Shown here: piece after piece, positions 26,395 through 34,659 of the stretch
How positions within the stretch are numbered: position 1 is the first letter of the stretch
Layout: every line of letters starts with the position of its first letter
NCBI RefSeq assembly: GCF_019331675.1
Contig: NZ_JAHBBJ010000003.1
Location: 62,001-126,000, forward strand
Source of the DNA: Bifidobacterium miconisargentati
GTDB taxonomy: Bacteria > Actinomycetota > Actinomycetes > Actinomycetales > Bifidobacteriaceae
Reading direction: 5' to 3'
Length of the DNA: 64,000 nt
Notes under the pieces: model-generated
The model's database searches: none
Told to the model about the DNA's origin: nothing
The model's input: the letters and a program-made list of their open reading frames with translations, nothing else
Program-made: the position numbers and the translations under genes

Positions 26395-28047
26395 TTATTC
26401 CTCTGAGGACAGCTTCCAGATTACGACAGCGCTACCACCTCGCTTTAGCGGCTCCAATCTATGGTCTTCATGCAGCCGTTTAATAGCATCTTTCACGCAT
26501 TCCTTCCATTTCTTATTCACTCTCCGTCGGATATCCACTCCAGATAATCCATCCGGATGCCCCTCAAGGCACCGAATGATCTTGTCCTCCGTTTCCAGCA
26601 AGTGAAGCTCACTCATATCTGCGTCAGCGGCCTTTTTGGCAAGCTGTCCATCGCGAATCTTCTTGACACGACGTTCCTGTTCCAATCGGTCACTTTCTTC
26701 CAGACAGAAATCACGCGCACGGTCGGACATCAGCATGAATGTTCCCGCAAGAGTCCAATCCTTTGCCGTGACATTGCACTTCCGCTTCAAATCGCGTGAA
26801 TCCAAGATGCAGAAGAGTGCCGCCACTTTGGCCTGAAGCTCAAGTCGATGAGCATCAAGTTCATGAATCCTCCCATGCACCCCTTCCAGCTGCATACGGT
26901 CAGCCTGCTTCTTGGCACTGGAGGGGAACGTCATCTCCATGAGGGGGTACTGCTTATCAGGATCGATAAGCGATTCCCTGTCTCCTACCTGCAGCAGGTC
27001 AAGAAGACCAGCAAAGAGGCCTACGCTGTCAAATCTGGTCAAATCACACGTCCACTGATCTTTCGGCATCAGCGGACGCTGAACCGGTGCAGCAGTATCG
27101 ATCGCGTTCACAAAGATGAATCGGCTGGCAAAGCCCACACTGGAATTGTCGAATATGACATGAGACTCCGATGGCTGAACACCAAGAATGGAACTCAGCC
27201 TGTATGAGTAGGGCGGCAACACAACCGAGCTTGACTTAGCTCTCGTCTCAGCACCGATGTACTCGTTGCTGAATGCCTGAAGCAAGGTCGTCAGCATGGT
27301 CGAGCCATCCGTCTTGAACGAAGCGCCTAGGGCATTGACCTCAGTCTGCACCAGCTCCACTCGATCAGTACGGATTTCCGGATGATATTGTCTAGGTATC
27401 GGCTTCCCCTTATCGTCCTTGTCTTGAACCATCGACACGAACTTGGACACGATGCTTTCACCGGTCTTCGGCTTTAGTTCCAGCATCGGGTTTCCCAAGG
27501 GAAGCGGAATGAGGTTTCGAGCTGCACTCACCAGTTTGCCTTTGCCTGTTCCCGGAGCTCCCACAAGTGCCACGTTCAGGTTCAGGCTCATAGGATTGTC
27601 ATAATCCGTGACCTTCAGCACCACGGAAGGGCGAATCATCGAGCTGACCCTGACAAGTACCGCTCCAAGAAGACCTTCCGGACTTACTCGAATGGCACGA
27701 GCATAATCATGGACATGTCGAAGCCATGTTCGGGCATCCCAAAATCTTTTCTCGGTCACGGCATCCAGACGGGGGTTGTTCGAACCGTCATCAACTTGAA
27801 TCGACGATGGCCCCTCTAAGGACGAGACGTCAACTGTCTCTGATGTTGCAGCAGACATTTCGTCACCATCATTCAGGCCGGATTCGACTTCGCCGGAAGC
27901 AACTCCAGAGAAAGCCGGCAGCACAGAACCATCAGGACCATGAGAGGAGCCATACTCCTCATCCTTCACGCGAATCTCCGCCGCGTTGGACATAGCGTCA
28001 TTCTCATCTTCAGGGATGAGCTTGTCGGCATGATTGGTCATGATCAT
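26395..28047 (-). CDS. Element replication-type ATPase (DUF3987-like)
   Basis: 550 residues. A disordered N-terminus of about 90 residues precedes an ATPase domain with Walker A VALVGAPGTGKGKLV (near residue 160), ending in a winged-helix-like segment (GLSGVDIRRRVNKKW ... LKRGGSAVVIWKL). This resembles the DUF3987/primase-helicase proteins of integrative elements, which act in DNA replication. The start overlaps the HTH gene stop (ATGA at 28044-28047). Mirror-image repeats lie directly downstream. Exact role (helicase or initiator) is inferred. Confidence 0.7.
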   Translation of the reverse strand: MIMTNHADKLIPEDENDAMSNAAEIRVKDEEYGSSHGPDGSVLPAFSGVASGEVESGLNDGDEMSAATSETVDVSSLEGPSSIQVDDGSNNPRLDAVTEKRFWDARTWLRHVHDYARAIRVSPEGLLGAVLVRVSSMIRPSVVLKVTDYDNPMSLNLNVALVGAPGTGKGKLVSAARNLIPLPLGNPMLELKPKTGESIVSKFVSMVQDKDDKGKPIPRQYHPEIRTDRVELVQTEVNALGASFKTDGSTMLTTLLQAFSNEYIGAETRAKSSSVVLPPYSYRLSSILGVQPSESHVIFDNSSVGFASRFIFVNAIDTAAPVQRPLMPKDQWTCDLTRFDSVGLFAGLLDLLQVGDRESLIDPDKQYPLMEMTFPSSAKKQADRMQLEGVHGRIHELDAHRLELQAKVAALFCILDSRDLKRKCNVTAKDWTLAGTFMLMSDRARDFCLEESDRLEQERRVKKIRDGQLAKKAADADMSELHLLETEDKIIRCLEGHPDGLSGVDIRRRVNKKWKECVKDAIKRLHEDHRLEPLKRGGSAVVIWKLSSEE

Positions 28048-28232
28048 CTGCCCTCCACGTAGCTCTTAAGGCTCGCATAGGAAACCAGATAAATGCGACC
28101 GGATTTCCGGGCACGGATATACCCTTCACGGATAAGACGGTAAACACTCTTGGTGTCTTTGAAGCCCAAGAGCTCAGCCGCTTGTGCTACAGTCACGGAA
28201 AGCGGCTCAACCGCTCCTATATAATCATGCAT
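28044..28232 (-). CDS. Excisionase-like HTH protein
   Basis: 62 residues with an HTH_17/MerR-like fold: LSVTVAQAAELLGFKDTKSV then YRLIREGYIRARKSGRIYLVS. Such small proteins in elements often work as excisionases or replication regulators. ATG 28232 is preceded by AGGAGGAATTC. It is the first gene of an operon with the ATPase gene (overlapping stop and start) and sits next to the integrase. Confidence 0.75.
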   Translation of the reverse strand: MHDYIGAVEPLSVTVAQAAELLGFKDTKSVYRLIREGYIRARKSGRIYLVSYASLKSYVEGR

Positions 28233-28266
28233 GAATTCCTCCTGCATAAAGATGAAGCGGCCAGAG

Positions 28267-28287
28267 GACACTTCATCAAAGTGTCAA
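28267..28287 (-). promoter_or_regulatory. Palindrome overlapping a -35 box of the excisionase operon
   Basis: GACACTT (28267-28273) and AAGTGTC (28279-28285) form a 7-bp inverted repeat that overlaps TTGACA read on the minus strand (28282-28287). The -10 is poor. This is probably an operator of the element's early operon. The rest of 28288-28545 is an AT-rich spacer with no gene. Confidence 0.45.
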
Positions 28288-28545
28288 CCGCCTATCTTCA
28301 GCAGGTTCTTGCTATCCCATCACAATTTCCAAATAATTGGTCACCGCTCAAGGACTTGGTCAGTACTTTATCGCAATTATTCAATTGTCAGCGTTGATTC
28401 AGCCAATAGCGTTATTCTCGCCATTATTGGAATAAAAGGGTTTGAGGCAAAACGAATCTTGAGACATCAGCCTCTTACCCGTTCACAATGCTCGGATTAT
28501 CCGCCCATATTTTTCATAGGCCCTAAATCCGCGCCACGGCAATAA

Positions 28546-29982
28546 TCATGCCTCCTTTTCGAACAGACTGGTCATCGTCTGTATCTGCGTCTCCTTGGAG
28601 AACGATGCCAATACTCGACTACGCTTCTGCTCCTCTAAGTTGAGAAGTACCGCTGTGCGTGTATCCAAATCCATCTGCTCCAGATCCTTGACGAGCGACT
28701 GGAGCCCGTCCAACTCCCTGCCCTCACCGGGGTCGTCCCGAGAAGGCAACGGCTCCCCAAGGTCCTTTTCTGATGGCTCCATCAGCTCATCCGCAAGCTG
28801 CCGGTTCACCCGATTCATCACATCATGACGATATGAAGCGGAGACATTGTCCTGATACACCGACGCAGTAGCCATGGTGCTATGGCCGGCAACGGCCATG
28901 ACGAGATTCACACTCGCACCATGCTCAACCAGACGTTGCAGGGCAGTATGACGCAGGTCGTGGAATCGAACGTCGCTCAATCCCACAGATGCCTTCGCGA
29001 TACTCCAACGGTTGTTGAAGCTGCTCTCTCTCATGAAGCCATTTGAACGGCGAGCCGGGAAAAATGGCGCAGACTTCTCCCTCCCAACGAATGAGCGAAG
29101 GTGCTCTTCAATCATCGGGCATAAGTACTCCGGAATATCCAGCACTCGGTCACTTTTCGGCGTCTTGGTCGTACCCCGCACCACTTCTTTGACTCCATTG
29201 TTCTCACGTACTTTGACGCTGCCGCATACGTGGAGGGTCCTCTCACCCAGATTCACATCACAGCGTCTCAGAGCCAACACCTCACCAAGACGCAGCCCCA
29301 TGACACCACCCAGAAAAACGGACAGACGCAATCTTTCCGGCATGGCCTCATACAGCTTCTCCAACTCCGCAATCTCCACGTTGATGGCTCGACGCTTCTT
29401 TGGCGGTAACGCTGTCTTGATTCTGCATGGTGAGCGCTCTATAAGAGTGTCTCCTTGAGCATTAAGGGGGTCATTTTCAGCGCTCCGCATGATGCTTGAA
29501 AGCAACTCATACGCCTTGACCCTAATCGCAACAGGCTTGGCATAGCTGTCCCACCAACGCTGAACATCCTTAGGGAGGATAGACACCACCGTCATTCCTC
29601 CAAAGAAAGGGAGAAGGTGATTCTTCAACAGCTCCTGATACTTGGTTCTCGTTGATTCCGACAACGGTTCCCCATTGCCTTTATGCCGATTAGAGACCCA
29701 AACACCAGCATATTCAGCGAACTTCACCCCCTGAGCTTCGGCTTTGGCCTTGTCGACCTCCGGCGGAGTCCAAATACCCGCAATGATCTTTCGCTGCTGC
29801 TCGGCCAACCATCCTTGAGCCTGTAATAGGTCTCTGAAGGTCTGGTATTGCCTTTCCGATAGTCCGCGATACTCAGAGAATGCCCACGCCGGAGTGTTGT
29901 AGCTCGCCTGATATACAACACCTGCAGCCATACGGCGTTCTTTTATCTGTCCAAAACCGCTCCGCCTTGTCTTCCTCGGCAC
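28546..29982 (-). CDS. int: Tyrosine-type site-specific integrase
   Basis: 478 residues. Catalytic residues seen: Arg in GLRLGEVLALRR (near 228), His-x-x-Arg in HDLRHT (near 340), His in AGHSTMATAS (near 364) and Tyr in SVYQDN (near 374). The N-terminal part (about 60-170) is the SAM-like core-binding domain; the C-terminal 70 residues are an acidic helical extension. The GTG at 29982 follows a near-perfect GGAGGTGAT. It lies beside the tRNA-Ser gene where it presumably acts on the 16-bp repeats. Confidence 0.95.
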   Translation of the reverse strand: MPRKTRRSGFGQIKERRMAAGVVYQASYNTPAWAFSEYRGLSERQYQTFRDLLQAQGWLAEQQRKIIAGIWTPPEVDKAKAEAQGVKFAEYAGVWVSNRHKGNGEPLSESTRTKYQELLKNHLLPFFGGMTVVSILPKDVQRWWDSYAKPVAIRVKAYELLSSIMRSAENDPLNAQGDTLIERSPCRIKTALPPKKRRAINVEIAELEKLYEAMPERLRLSVFLGGVMGLRLGEVLALRRCDVNLGERTLHVCGSVKVRENNGVKEVVRGTTKTPKSDRVLDIPEYLCPMIEEHLRSFVGREKSAPFFPARRSNGFMRESSFNNRWSIAKASVGLSDVRFHDLRHTALQRLVEHGASVNLVMAVAGHSTMATASVYQDNVSASYRHDVMNRVNRQLADELMEPSEKDLGEPLPSRDDPGEGRELDGLQSLVKDLEQMDLDTRTAVLLNLEEQKRSRVLASFSKETQIQTMTSLFEKEA

Positions 29983-30031
29983 ACATCATCACCTCCATCT
30001 AACGGGGCGAGTTCCATGAGGAGACCCAATA

Positions 30032-30055
30032 CGCCCCGCATTCCGCCCCGTTTCT
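30032..30055. repeat. Probable integrase arm-type site, integrase side
   Basis: Second copy of the 24-bp sequence found at 21903-21926 (one mismatch), upstream of the integrase gene. A shorter inverted CGCCCCGTT lies at about 30001-30009. Confidence 0.55.
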
Positions 30056-30146
30056 TACGGTCTTTCGAGGAGCTACAAGGAACTTTAGGGGTGAAGGTCC
30101 AAAATGACAAAACCTAGATATAGCAAGGGTTTTGCAGATAAACAAA

Positions 30147-30172
30147 GGGTTCCGGGGATATCCTCGGAACCC
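30147..30172 (-). terminator. Hairpin downstream of tRNA-Ser
   Basis: GGGTTCCG (30147-30154) and CGGAACCC (30165-30172), just 3' of the tRNA on its strand. It lies inside the element boundary, so the tRNA now uses an element-supplied terminator. Confidence 0.6.
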
Positions 30173-30175
30173 TGA

Positions 30176-30191
30176 AGGCGGATAAGGCGAG
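30176..30191. repeat. Attachment site at the tRNA-Ser 3' end
   Basis: AGGCGGATAAGGCGAG, overlapping the last bases of tRNA-Ser, identical to 21821-21836. Confidence 0.85.
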
Positions 30192-30263
30192 ATTCGAACT
30201 CGCGGAGGGGTTAACCTCACACGCTTTCGAGGCGTGCTCCTTAGACCGCTCGGACACTTATCC
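30179..30263 (-). tRNA. tRNA-Ser (CGA anticodon)
   Basis: 85 nt with acceptor stem GGATAAG/CTTATCC, anticodon stem CACGC/GCGTG around loop CTCGAAA (anticodon CGA), the long variable arm expected for serine, and T-arm with GTTCGAATC. The discriminator is G and no CCA is encoded. The 3' end serves as attachment site of the element at 21821-30191. Confidence 0.95.
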
Positions 30264-30400
30264 ATGTCACCAAAAGGCAACTTGTTTATTATGCCACAAC
30301 CTGCCGATCTGGCAAATCGGTGTTTCGCCAGCATCGCAAACAGCCTCGATGCCATAGCACAGCTCCACCCGCCATCGATCAACATCGGCATCAGCAACCG

Positions 30401-30434
30401 TTTTGGTCGTTTTGGATGTTTTGGTCGGTATAAT
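30401..30434 (+). promoter_or_regulatory. Promoter with triple 9-bp repeat for the toxin-antitoxin operon
   Basis: TTTTGGTCG, TTTTGGATG, TTTTGGTCG in tandem (30401-30427) lead straight into TATAAT (30429-30434). The ATG follows 18 bp later after AAGGAGG. Tandem sites over the promoter suit autoregulation by the HTH antitoxin. Confidence 0.6.
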
Positions 30435-30452
30435 AGACGAAGGAGGTGCACT

Positions 30453-30983
30453 ATGACCGCAGAACACGAACTCACCATTCCACGTGCGATTCTTCCTTCC
30501 AAGAACATCGAAGACCTGTCACTGCTGGAAGGCATCACGGCCAGACTCCTGGATGAAGAAATTTTCATCCGTGACGCGAAAGGTGTGGAATCACCCCTCC
30601 CATCACAGCTGAAAGAAGTCGTGCAACAGACCGCAGTCCTACTTTCCCAAGGGAAAAGCGTCATCATCGAATCGGCCGACCAGACCTTGTCCACGGAACA
30701 GGCTGCGACGATTCTAGGCGTATCACGGCAAACATTGGTCAGAATGCTGGATCGCGGCCTCATCCCCTACTCAAAGCCCTCAAAGCACCGCAAAATCAAA
30801 CTTGACGATTTGCTGGAATATCAACGATCGACCAGCAGTCAAAAAAACGCCGCACTCACCCAAATGGTTTCAGTCGGAGAATCCAACGGACTGTACGACA
30901 TTCCTGAACCATTGCCGGAAGAAGCGACGCGAGCCATCGCAGCGATAAGGAAAGAACAGTCCGATGTTGTCGGTGTTTCTTGA
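30453..30983 (+). CDS. HTH antitoxin of a PIN-type toxin-antitoxin pair
   Basis: 176 residues. The middle shows an HTH_17/excisionase-type fold: LSTEQAATILGVSRQTLVRM then LDRGLIPYSKPSKHRKI. The N-terminal third is unlike known folds to me; the C-terminus probably binds the toxin. ATG 30453 follows GAAGGAGG. The stop overlaps the PIN gene by 20 bp, so the pair is cotranscribed and coupled. Confidence 0.8.
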   Translation: MTAEHELTIPRAILPSKNIEDLSLLEGITARLLDEEIFIRDAKGVESPLPSQLKEVVQQTAVLLSQGKSVIIESADQTLSTEQAATILGVSRQTLVRMLDRGLIPYSKPSKHRKIKLDDLLEYQRSTSSQKNAALTQMVSVGESNGLYDIPEPLPEEATRAIAAIRKEQSDVVGVS

Positions 30984-31527
30984 TGCCAACATCATCTATT
31001 CCATAACGTTGACCGATGTGATGCTGACATTGGCGGAGCATCGACTCTTCCTACCTCTTTGGTCACAGAAAGTATTGGATGAGGCCCGACAAGCCGCAAG
31101 TAGAACCTTGCCAACGGCCATGCAACCGGCTTTTTGCCGACGTTTGGCCATTATGAATCAGGCTTTTCCGGAATCATCCATCGAAGTTCCGGAAGAAGAT
31201 TGCGGACAATACAGCCTGCCCGACCCCAACGACCGACATGTGCTCGCCGCAGCTCTCAACGGCGGCGCGGACTTGCTCATGACCCGCAACCTCAAGGATT
31301 TCCCTCAGCCGATTTTGGAACAATATCGACTACGCGCAACAAGTCCCGACGATTTCCTGTGTTGGCTAGCCGAGCAACAGACCGACGCCGTCGCCGAATC
31401 CCTTCGCGGGCTCATCAGACTGAGGCGCAATCCACCGATGGATGTCATCGACTTGAGCAATCGGCTTGAGCGTTCAGGAGCCGTTCGCTTCGCGCACTTC
31501 GTGAGACAAGGTAAAAGACAGGTATAA
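30964..31527 (+). CDS. PIN-domain toxin (VapC-like ribonuclease)
   Basis: 187 residues. PIN-domain acidic residues: FLDANII (D7), LPDPNDRHVLAAAL (D87, D90) and DLLMTRNLKDFP (D103, D112). PIN toxins cleave RNA; the antitoxin gene directly upstream keeps it in check. The domain covers about residues 1-130, and a C-terminal helical extension of 55 residues is typical of the longer PIN family in bifidobacteria. It lies just outside the integrative element. Confidence 0.85.
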   Translation: MLSVFLDANIIYSITLTDVMLTLAEHRLFLPLWSQKVLDEARQAASRTLPTAMQPAFCRRLAIMNQAFPESSIEVPEEDCGQYSLPDPNDRHVLAAALNGGADLLMTRNLKDFPQPILEQYRLRATSPDDFLCWLAEQQTDAVAESLRGLIRLRRNPPMDVIDLSNRLERSGAVRFAHFVRQGKRQV

Positions 31528-31567
31528 CTCGAGCATCAGGCCCGCAGGCTATCGTCAGCATCCAAAA

Positions 31568-32314
31568 TCACTGGTCCTCGGGTACGGCCTGGCCGGGGCA
31601 GTTGTGGAGGACGGCGAGCATGGCGTCCTTTTCGGCGGAGGTGACGGTGAGATGGTACTTGTCCTTGACGCCGATCTGGCGGGCCACGTAATCACAGCGG
31701 TAGCCGGAGTTGGTGGGCAGCCAATAGGCCGCTGAGGCGGAGCCCTTCTCCTGATTGGCGGGACCGTCCACGGCGAGCAGGTTGTACTGGTCGTTGCCGA
31801 ACTGGCGACGTTCCGCGGTGCTCCAGTCGCGCGCGCCGGACTGCCAGGCGTTTTCGAGCGCCACCACATGGTCGATCTGGACCTTGGCGCTGGTGGTGCG
31901 GCCGCGCACGAAGTGGATGGTCTTGCCGGTGTACGGATCGTCGAGGGTACCGGAGACGACCTCGCATGAGCCGGCGTACTTGTACTGCACGTCCGTCAGG
32001 TCGCGGGCGAGCACATCCTCGCGGGCGTCGCAACCGTTGCCGTCCGTGTCCTCCTCGCGGAAGCCGAAGGAGTCACGGTCGTAGCCGGAGGCGTCCTGGT
32101 TGTCGTCCACGATGAGACGGTTCAGGGTGTCGGCGGCCGAACCGGTGGCCGTGTAGCCGCCGGTGATGCGGGCCGCATCGGAACTGACCTGCGGCAGCAT
32201 CAGGCCCACGGTCACGCCGATCACGGCGGCGAGCACCAGCAGGATCAGCACGCGCTCCAACGGATTGGAGGCGTTGAAACCGCGGCGGAAATGCGCATTA
32301 CGACGTCGTGCCAT
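31568..32314 (-). CDS. Membrane-anchored HNH nuclease, DUF1524 type
   Basis: 248 residues. Basic N-terminus, a single signal-anchor span (about 20-42, VLILLVLAAVIGVTVGLML), then a DUF1524/HNH domain: QIDHVVALENAWQSGA carries the His-Val-Val metal motif and NLLAVDGPANQEKGSAS the conserved Asn and Lys. Acts outside the membrane, probably on DNA taken up or released nearby. ATG 32314 fits the basic start. Located next to a toxin-antitoxin pair, but not obviously part of it. Confidence 0.85.
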   Translation of the reverse strand: MARRRNAHFRRGFNASNPLERVLILLVLAAVIGVTVGLMLPQVSSDAARITGGYTATGSAADTLNRLIVDDNQDASGYDRDSFGFREEDTDGNGCDAREDVLARDLTDVQYKYAGSCEVVSGTLDDPYTGKTIHFVRGRTTSAKVQIDHVVALENAWQSGARDWSTAERRQFGNDQYNLLAVDGPANQEKGSASAAYWLPTNSGYRCDYVARQIGVKDKYHLTVTSAEKDAMLAVLHNCPGQAVPEDQ

Positions 32315-32354
32315 CAATCACCACCATCGAAAACAGTTGCCGAGCCTCGTGGGA

Positions 32355-32510
32355 CTACCCCTCAGTCGCCTTCGGCGCCAGCTCGTTCGTAATTAAGGAC
32401 AGGCTGCGCCTGAGCTTCCTTGGTTCGCCTATCAGCTCACACATGGTCTACAAACAGTCCACTGGACTGTTTGCTTCACAACCATGTCCTTCAAGGGGAG
32501 CCAAGAAAAG
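32355..32510. repeat. Dispersed repeat, long variant A
   Basis: Starts like the standard repeat (CTACCCCTCAGTCGCC then TTCGGCGCCAGCTC) and ends with AAGGGGAGCCAAG, but the centre holds about 105 extra bases with GTTCGCCTATCAGCTCACAC. The same insert type occurs at 63420-63547. Confidence 0.75.
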
Positions 32511-32518
32511 GCCATCTA

Positions 32519-33388
32519 TCAGGCGTAGGTAAAGGTGGCGGGGTCGTGGCCGGCGCGAGTCGGGCCGTCGAGCGCGTCGATGGCGGCGTGCTCCTCGGCG
32601 GTCAGGGCAAAGCCGAACAGGTCCAGGTTCTCCTTCTGACGCTCGGCGTGCACGGACTTGGGGATGATGATCGTGCCGTTCTCGATATGCCAGCGCAGAA
32701 TCGCCTGGGCAGGGCTGACGCCATGAGCCTCGGCGATGCGCGCGATGGTGCCGTCGCCGGCGTTGAGGTCGGCGCCGCGGGCCATCGGCGAGTAGGCCTC
32801 CACCGCGATGCCGTGTTCCTTGCAGAAGTCCACCACTTCGCGCTGCTGCCAGGTGGGGTGCAGCTCGATCTGGTTGACGGCCGGCCAGGAGCCGGTCTCC
32901 TCATGCAGTCGCTTCAGGTCGGCGGGCATGAAGTTGCACACGCCGAGCGTGCGGGCGAATCCTTCGTTGCGCAGCTTGATGAACGCCTTCCAGGTTTCGC
33001 TGCTGCGCCAGTCGAACGGAGTGGGCCAGTGGATCATGTACATGTCCACGTAATCGAGCTGGAGCTTGGTCAGGGAGTCCTCGAAGGCGCGCAGGGCGGA
33101 GTCGTAGCCCTGCTGGGAGTCGCGCAGCTTGGTGGTGACCCACAGCGTCTCGCGCTTGGCGCCCTTGTTGTAGCCGGTGGCGGCGAGCGCACGGCCCACG
33201 CCGGCCTCGTTGTTGTATCCGGCGGCGCCGTCGATGTGACGGTAGCCGGCTTCCAGCGCGGATTCGACGACCGGCTCGACACCCTCGTCGTCGATGCGCA
33301 GCACACCCAGGCCGACCTGCGGGATCGAATGGCCGTCCTTCAGGGCGATGTCCGGCACGTTGGCGGGGTTGATGTGACCGTTGGTCAT
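32519..33388 (-). CDS. Aldo/keto reductase
   Basis: 289 residues, AKR (beta/alpha)8 barrel, NADPH-dependent reduction of carbonyls. Tetrad positions visible: Asp-Tyr in HIDGAAGYNNE, Lys in VTTKL, His in YMIHWP; then GVCNFMPADLKRL and IPKSVHAERQKEN (cofactor binding). Note HIDGAA instead of the usual HIDTAA. ATG 33388 is chosen for the AAGGAG 9 bp upstream. It lies downstream of the LacI gene of the galactoside cluster, with its own ribosome-binding site; a link to that cluster is not shown. Confidence 0.92.
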   Translation of the reverse strand: MTNGHINPANVPDIALKDGHSIPQVGLGVLRIDDEGVEPVVESALEAGYRHIDGAAGYNNEAGVGRALAATGYNKGAKRETLWVTTKLRDSQQGYDSALRAFEDSLTKLQLDYVDMYMIHWPTPFDWRSSETWKAFIKLRNEGFARTLGVCNFMPADLKRLHEETGSWPAVNQIELHPTWQQREVVDFCKEHGIAVEAYSPMARGADLNAGDGTIARIAEAHGVSPAQAILRWHIENGTIIIPKSVHAERQKENLDLFGFALTAEEHAAIDALDGPTRAGHDPATFTYA

Positions 33389-33434
33389 GATGCGATGCTC
33401 CTTCATTGCTTCAACTACACGCCACTGTACACGG

Positions 33435-34493
33435 TCAGCGTGTGGAGGCGCGGGCGATGACCCGCGATTGGGTGGTGAGCAGTTCGGGGCTGGTGATGTC
33501 GCCGCGGATGCGGCCGAGGATGCGTTCGACGGCGGTGGGCGCGGTCCAGTCGAGTCGCGAATCCATCGTGGTGAGCGGAATCTGGAGGTAGGGGGCCTCC
33601 TCGATGTTGTCGAAGCCGATCACCTGCACCTGTTCAGGCACCGCGTGCCCCGAGATGCGCAGCGCGGTGAGCGCACCGATGGCCAGCTGGTCGTTCAGCG
33701 CCACCACGCCGTCGAACGGCACGCCCGAATCGATGAGCTGCTGGGTCACACGGGCACCCGCACCGATCGTCCAGTCCTGTTCGGTGGCGCCGATGAGCCG
33801 CGGATCGATGGCGAGACCGCGGCGATGCGTCTCCTCGATGACGCCGCGCAGACGCAGTTGCGCGTTGCCTTCGACCGCCTTCAGCAGGCTTGCCTCATCG
33901 TAGGCGCCGCGCGCGCCAACCACGGCGAGACGCGAGGAGCCATGGTCGTACAGGTATCCGGCGGCCGTGGCGGCGGCGGCCACATCGTCCGGCGTCACAT
34001 GGTCGGCCACGCCCCATGTGGTGCGGGCACCGACCACCACCAGCGGAAAATCGACGTCCAGATCCTCGCGGGTGATGTTCTCCACCTCGCTCATCGACAG
34101 GATCATGCCGTCGGATACGGTGGAGTTGAACTTCTGCAGCAGGTCGCGCGCGCCTTTGGCCGACCCTTCCGCGTACGTGGTCACGTATACCGAATACCCG
34201 TGCTGGCGGGCGGCGTCGATGATGCGGTTGGCGAGCTCGGCGAGGTACGGCGGCGTGAGCGAGGGCACGGCGAGCGTGATGAATCCGGTGTGGTTGCGGT
34301 TGAGGTTGCGGGCGGCCACGTTGACCTGGTAGCCGAGCTCCCTGATCACCTGCTCCACTTTGGCGCGGGTCTCCTCGCTCATGCGGCCGGAGTCGTTGAT
34401 CACGTTCGAGGCGGTTTTCAGCGAGACGCCCGCGGCTTGCGCCACATCACGCAGCGTGACGCGCTTCTTGGTGTCCGACTTCATCCTGCTCAC
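33435..34493 (-). CDS. LacI-family regulator of the galactoside cluster (GalR-like)
   Basis: 352 residues. HTH: VTLRDVAQAAGVSLKTASNVI; ligand domain: TGFITLAVPSLTPPYLAEL, VQVIGFDNIEEAPYLQIPLTT. GTG at 34493 is preferred, with GGAGG 7 bp upstream (34501-34505); ATG 34484 would have no spaced site. It follows the GH42 gene in the order binding protein-permeases-GH42-LacI, as in the galCDEGR cluster of B. breve, and probably controls the palindromic operators at 40593-40642. Confidence 0.9.
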   Translation of the reverse strand: MSRMKSDTKKRVTLRDVAQAAGVSLKTASNVINDSGRMSEETRAKVEQVIRELGYQVNVAARNLNRNHTGFITLAVPSLTPPYLAELANRIIDAARQHGYSVYVTTYAEGSAKGARDLLQKFNSTVSDGMILSMSEVENITREDLDVDFPLVVVGARTTWGVADHVTPDDVAAAATAAGYLYDHGSSRLAVVGARGAYDEASLLKAVEGNAQLRLRGVIEETHRRGLAIDPRLIGATEQDWTIGAGARVTQQLIDSGVPFDGVVALNDQLAIGALTALRISGHAVPEQVQVIGFDNIEEAPYLQIPLTTMDSRLDWTAPTAVERILGRIRGDITSPELLTTQSRVIARASTR

Positions 34494-34565
34494 GCGAGGC
34501 CCTCCATACGATACGAGGCAGTTGGTGGGCTCCGTCGAGCCGATATCGGCATGAATCCCAACGGG

Positions 34566-34614
34566 CCCGCCCCTCGGTCGTCTTTCGCCGCCGGCTCTCG
34601 ACAGGGGAGCCGGG
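34566..34614. repeat. Dispersed palindromic repeat, copy between LacI and GH42 genes
   Basis: CCCGCCCCTCGGTCG, then TTCGCCGCCGGCTC, then CGACAGGGGAGCCGGGA. Slightly degenerate but the order of parts is kept. Confidence 0.7.
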
Positions 34615-34659
34615 ATGGGGCCGTCGATATCGGTGCAGCGGAGCTTTCCGGTAACGTCG

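Larger units (their letters stand above)
21821..30191. mobile_element. Integrative element of about 8.4 kb in a tRNA-Ser gene
   Basis: The 16-bp sequence AGGCGGATAAGGCGAG occurs at 21821-21836 and again at 30176-30191, where it is the 3' end of tRNA-Ser(CGA). Between them are a tyrosine integrase next to the tRNA, an excisionase-like HTH protein, a replication-type ATPase, an XRE regulator and two zinc-ribbon membrane proteins. The interior is visibly more AT-rich than the flanks. No relaxase, transfer or capsid genes are present, so it is a non-conjugative integrative element or a satellite that relies on other elements. Confidence 0.85.

Noticed and set aside
26336..26605. Plus-strand frame of 89 codons over the GTATAC array
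   Set aside because: It overlaps the end of the ATPase gene on the other strand and has no ribosome-binding site or domain.
21821..30191. Prophage or conjugative element
   Set aside because: No capsid, terminase, relaxase or secretion genes are present between the att repeats.
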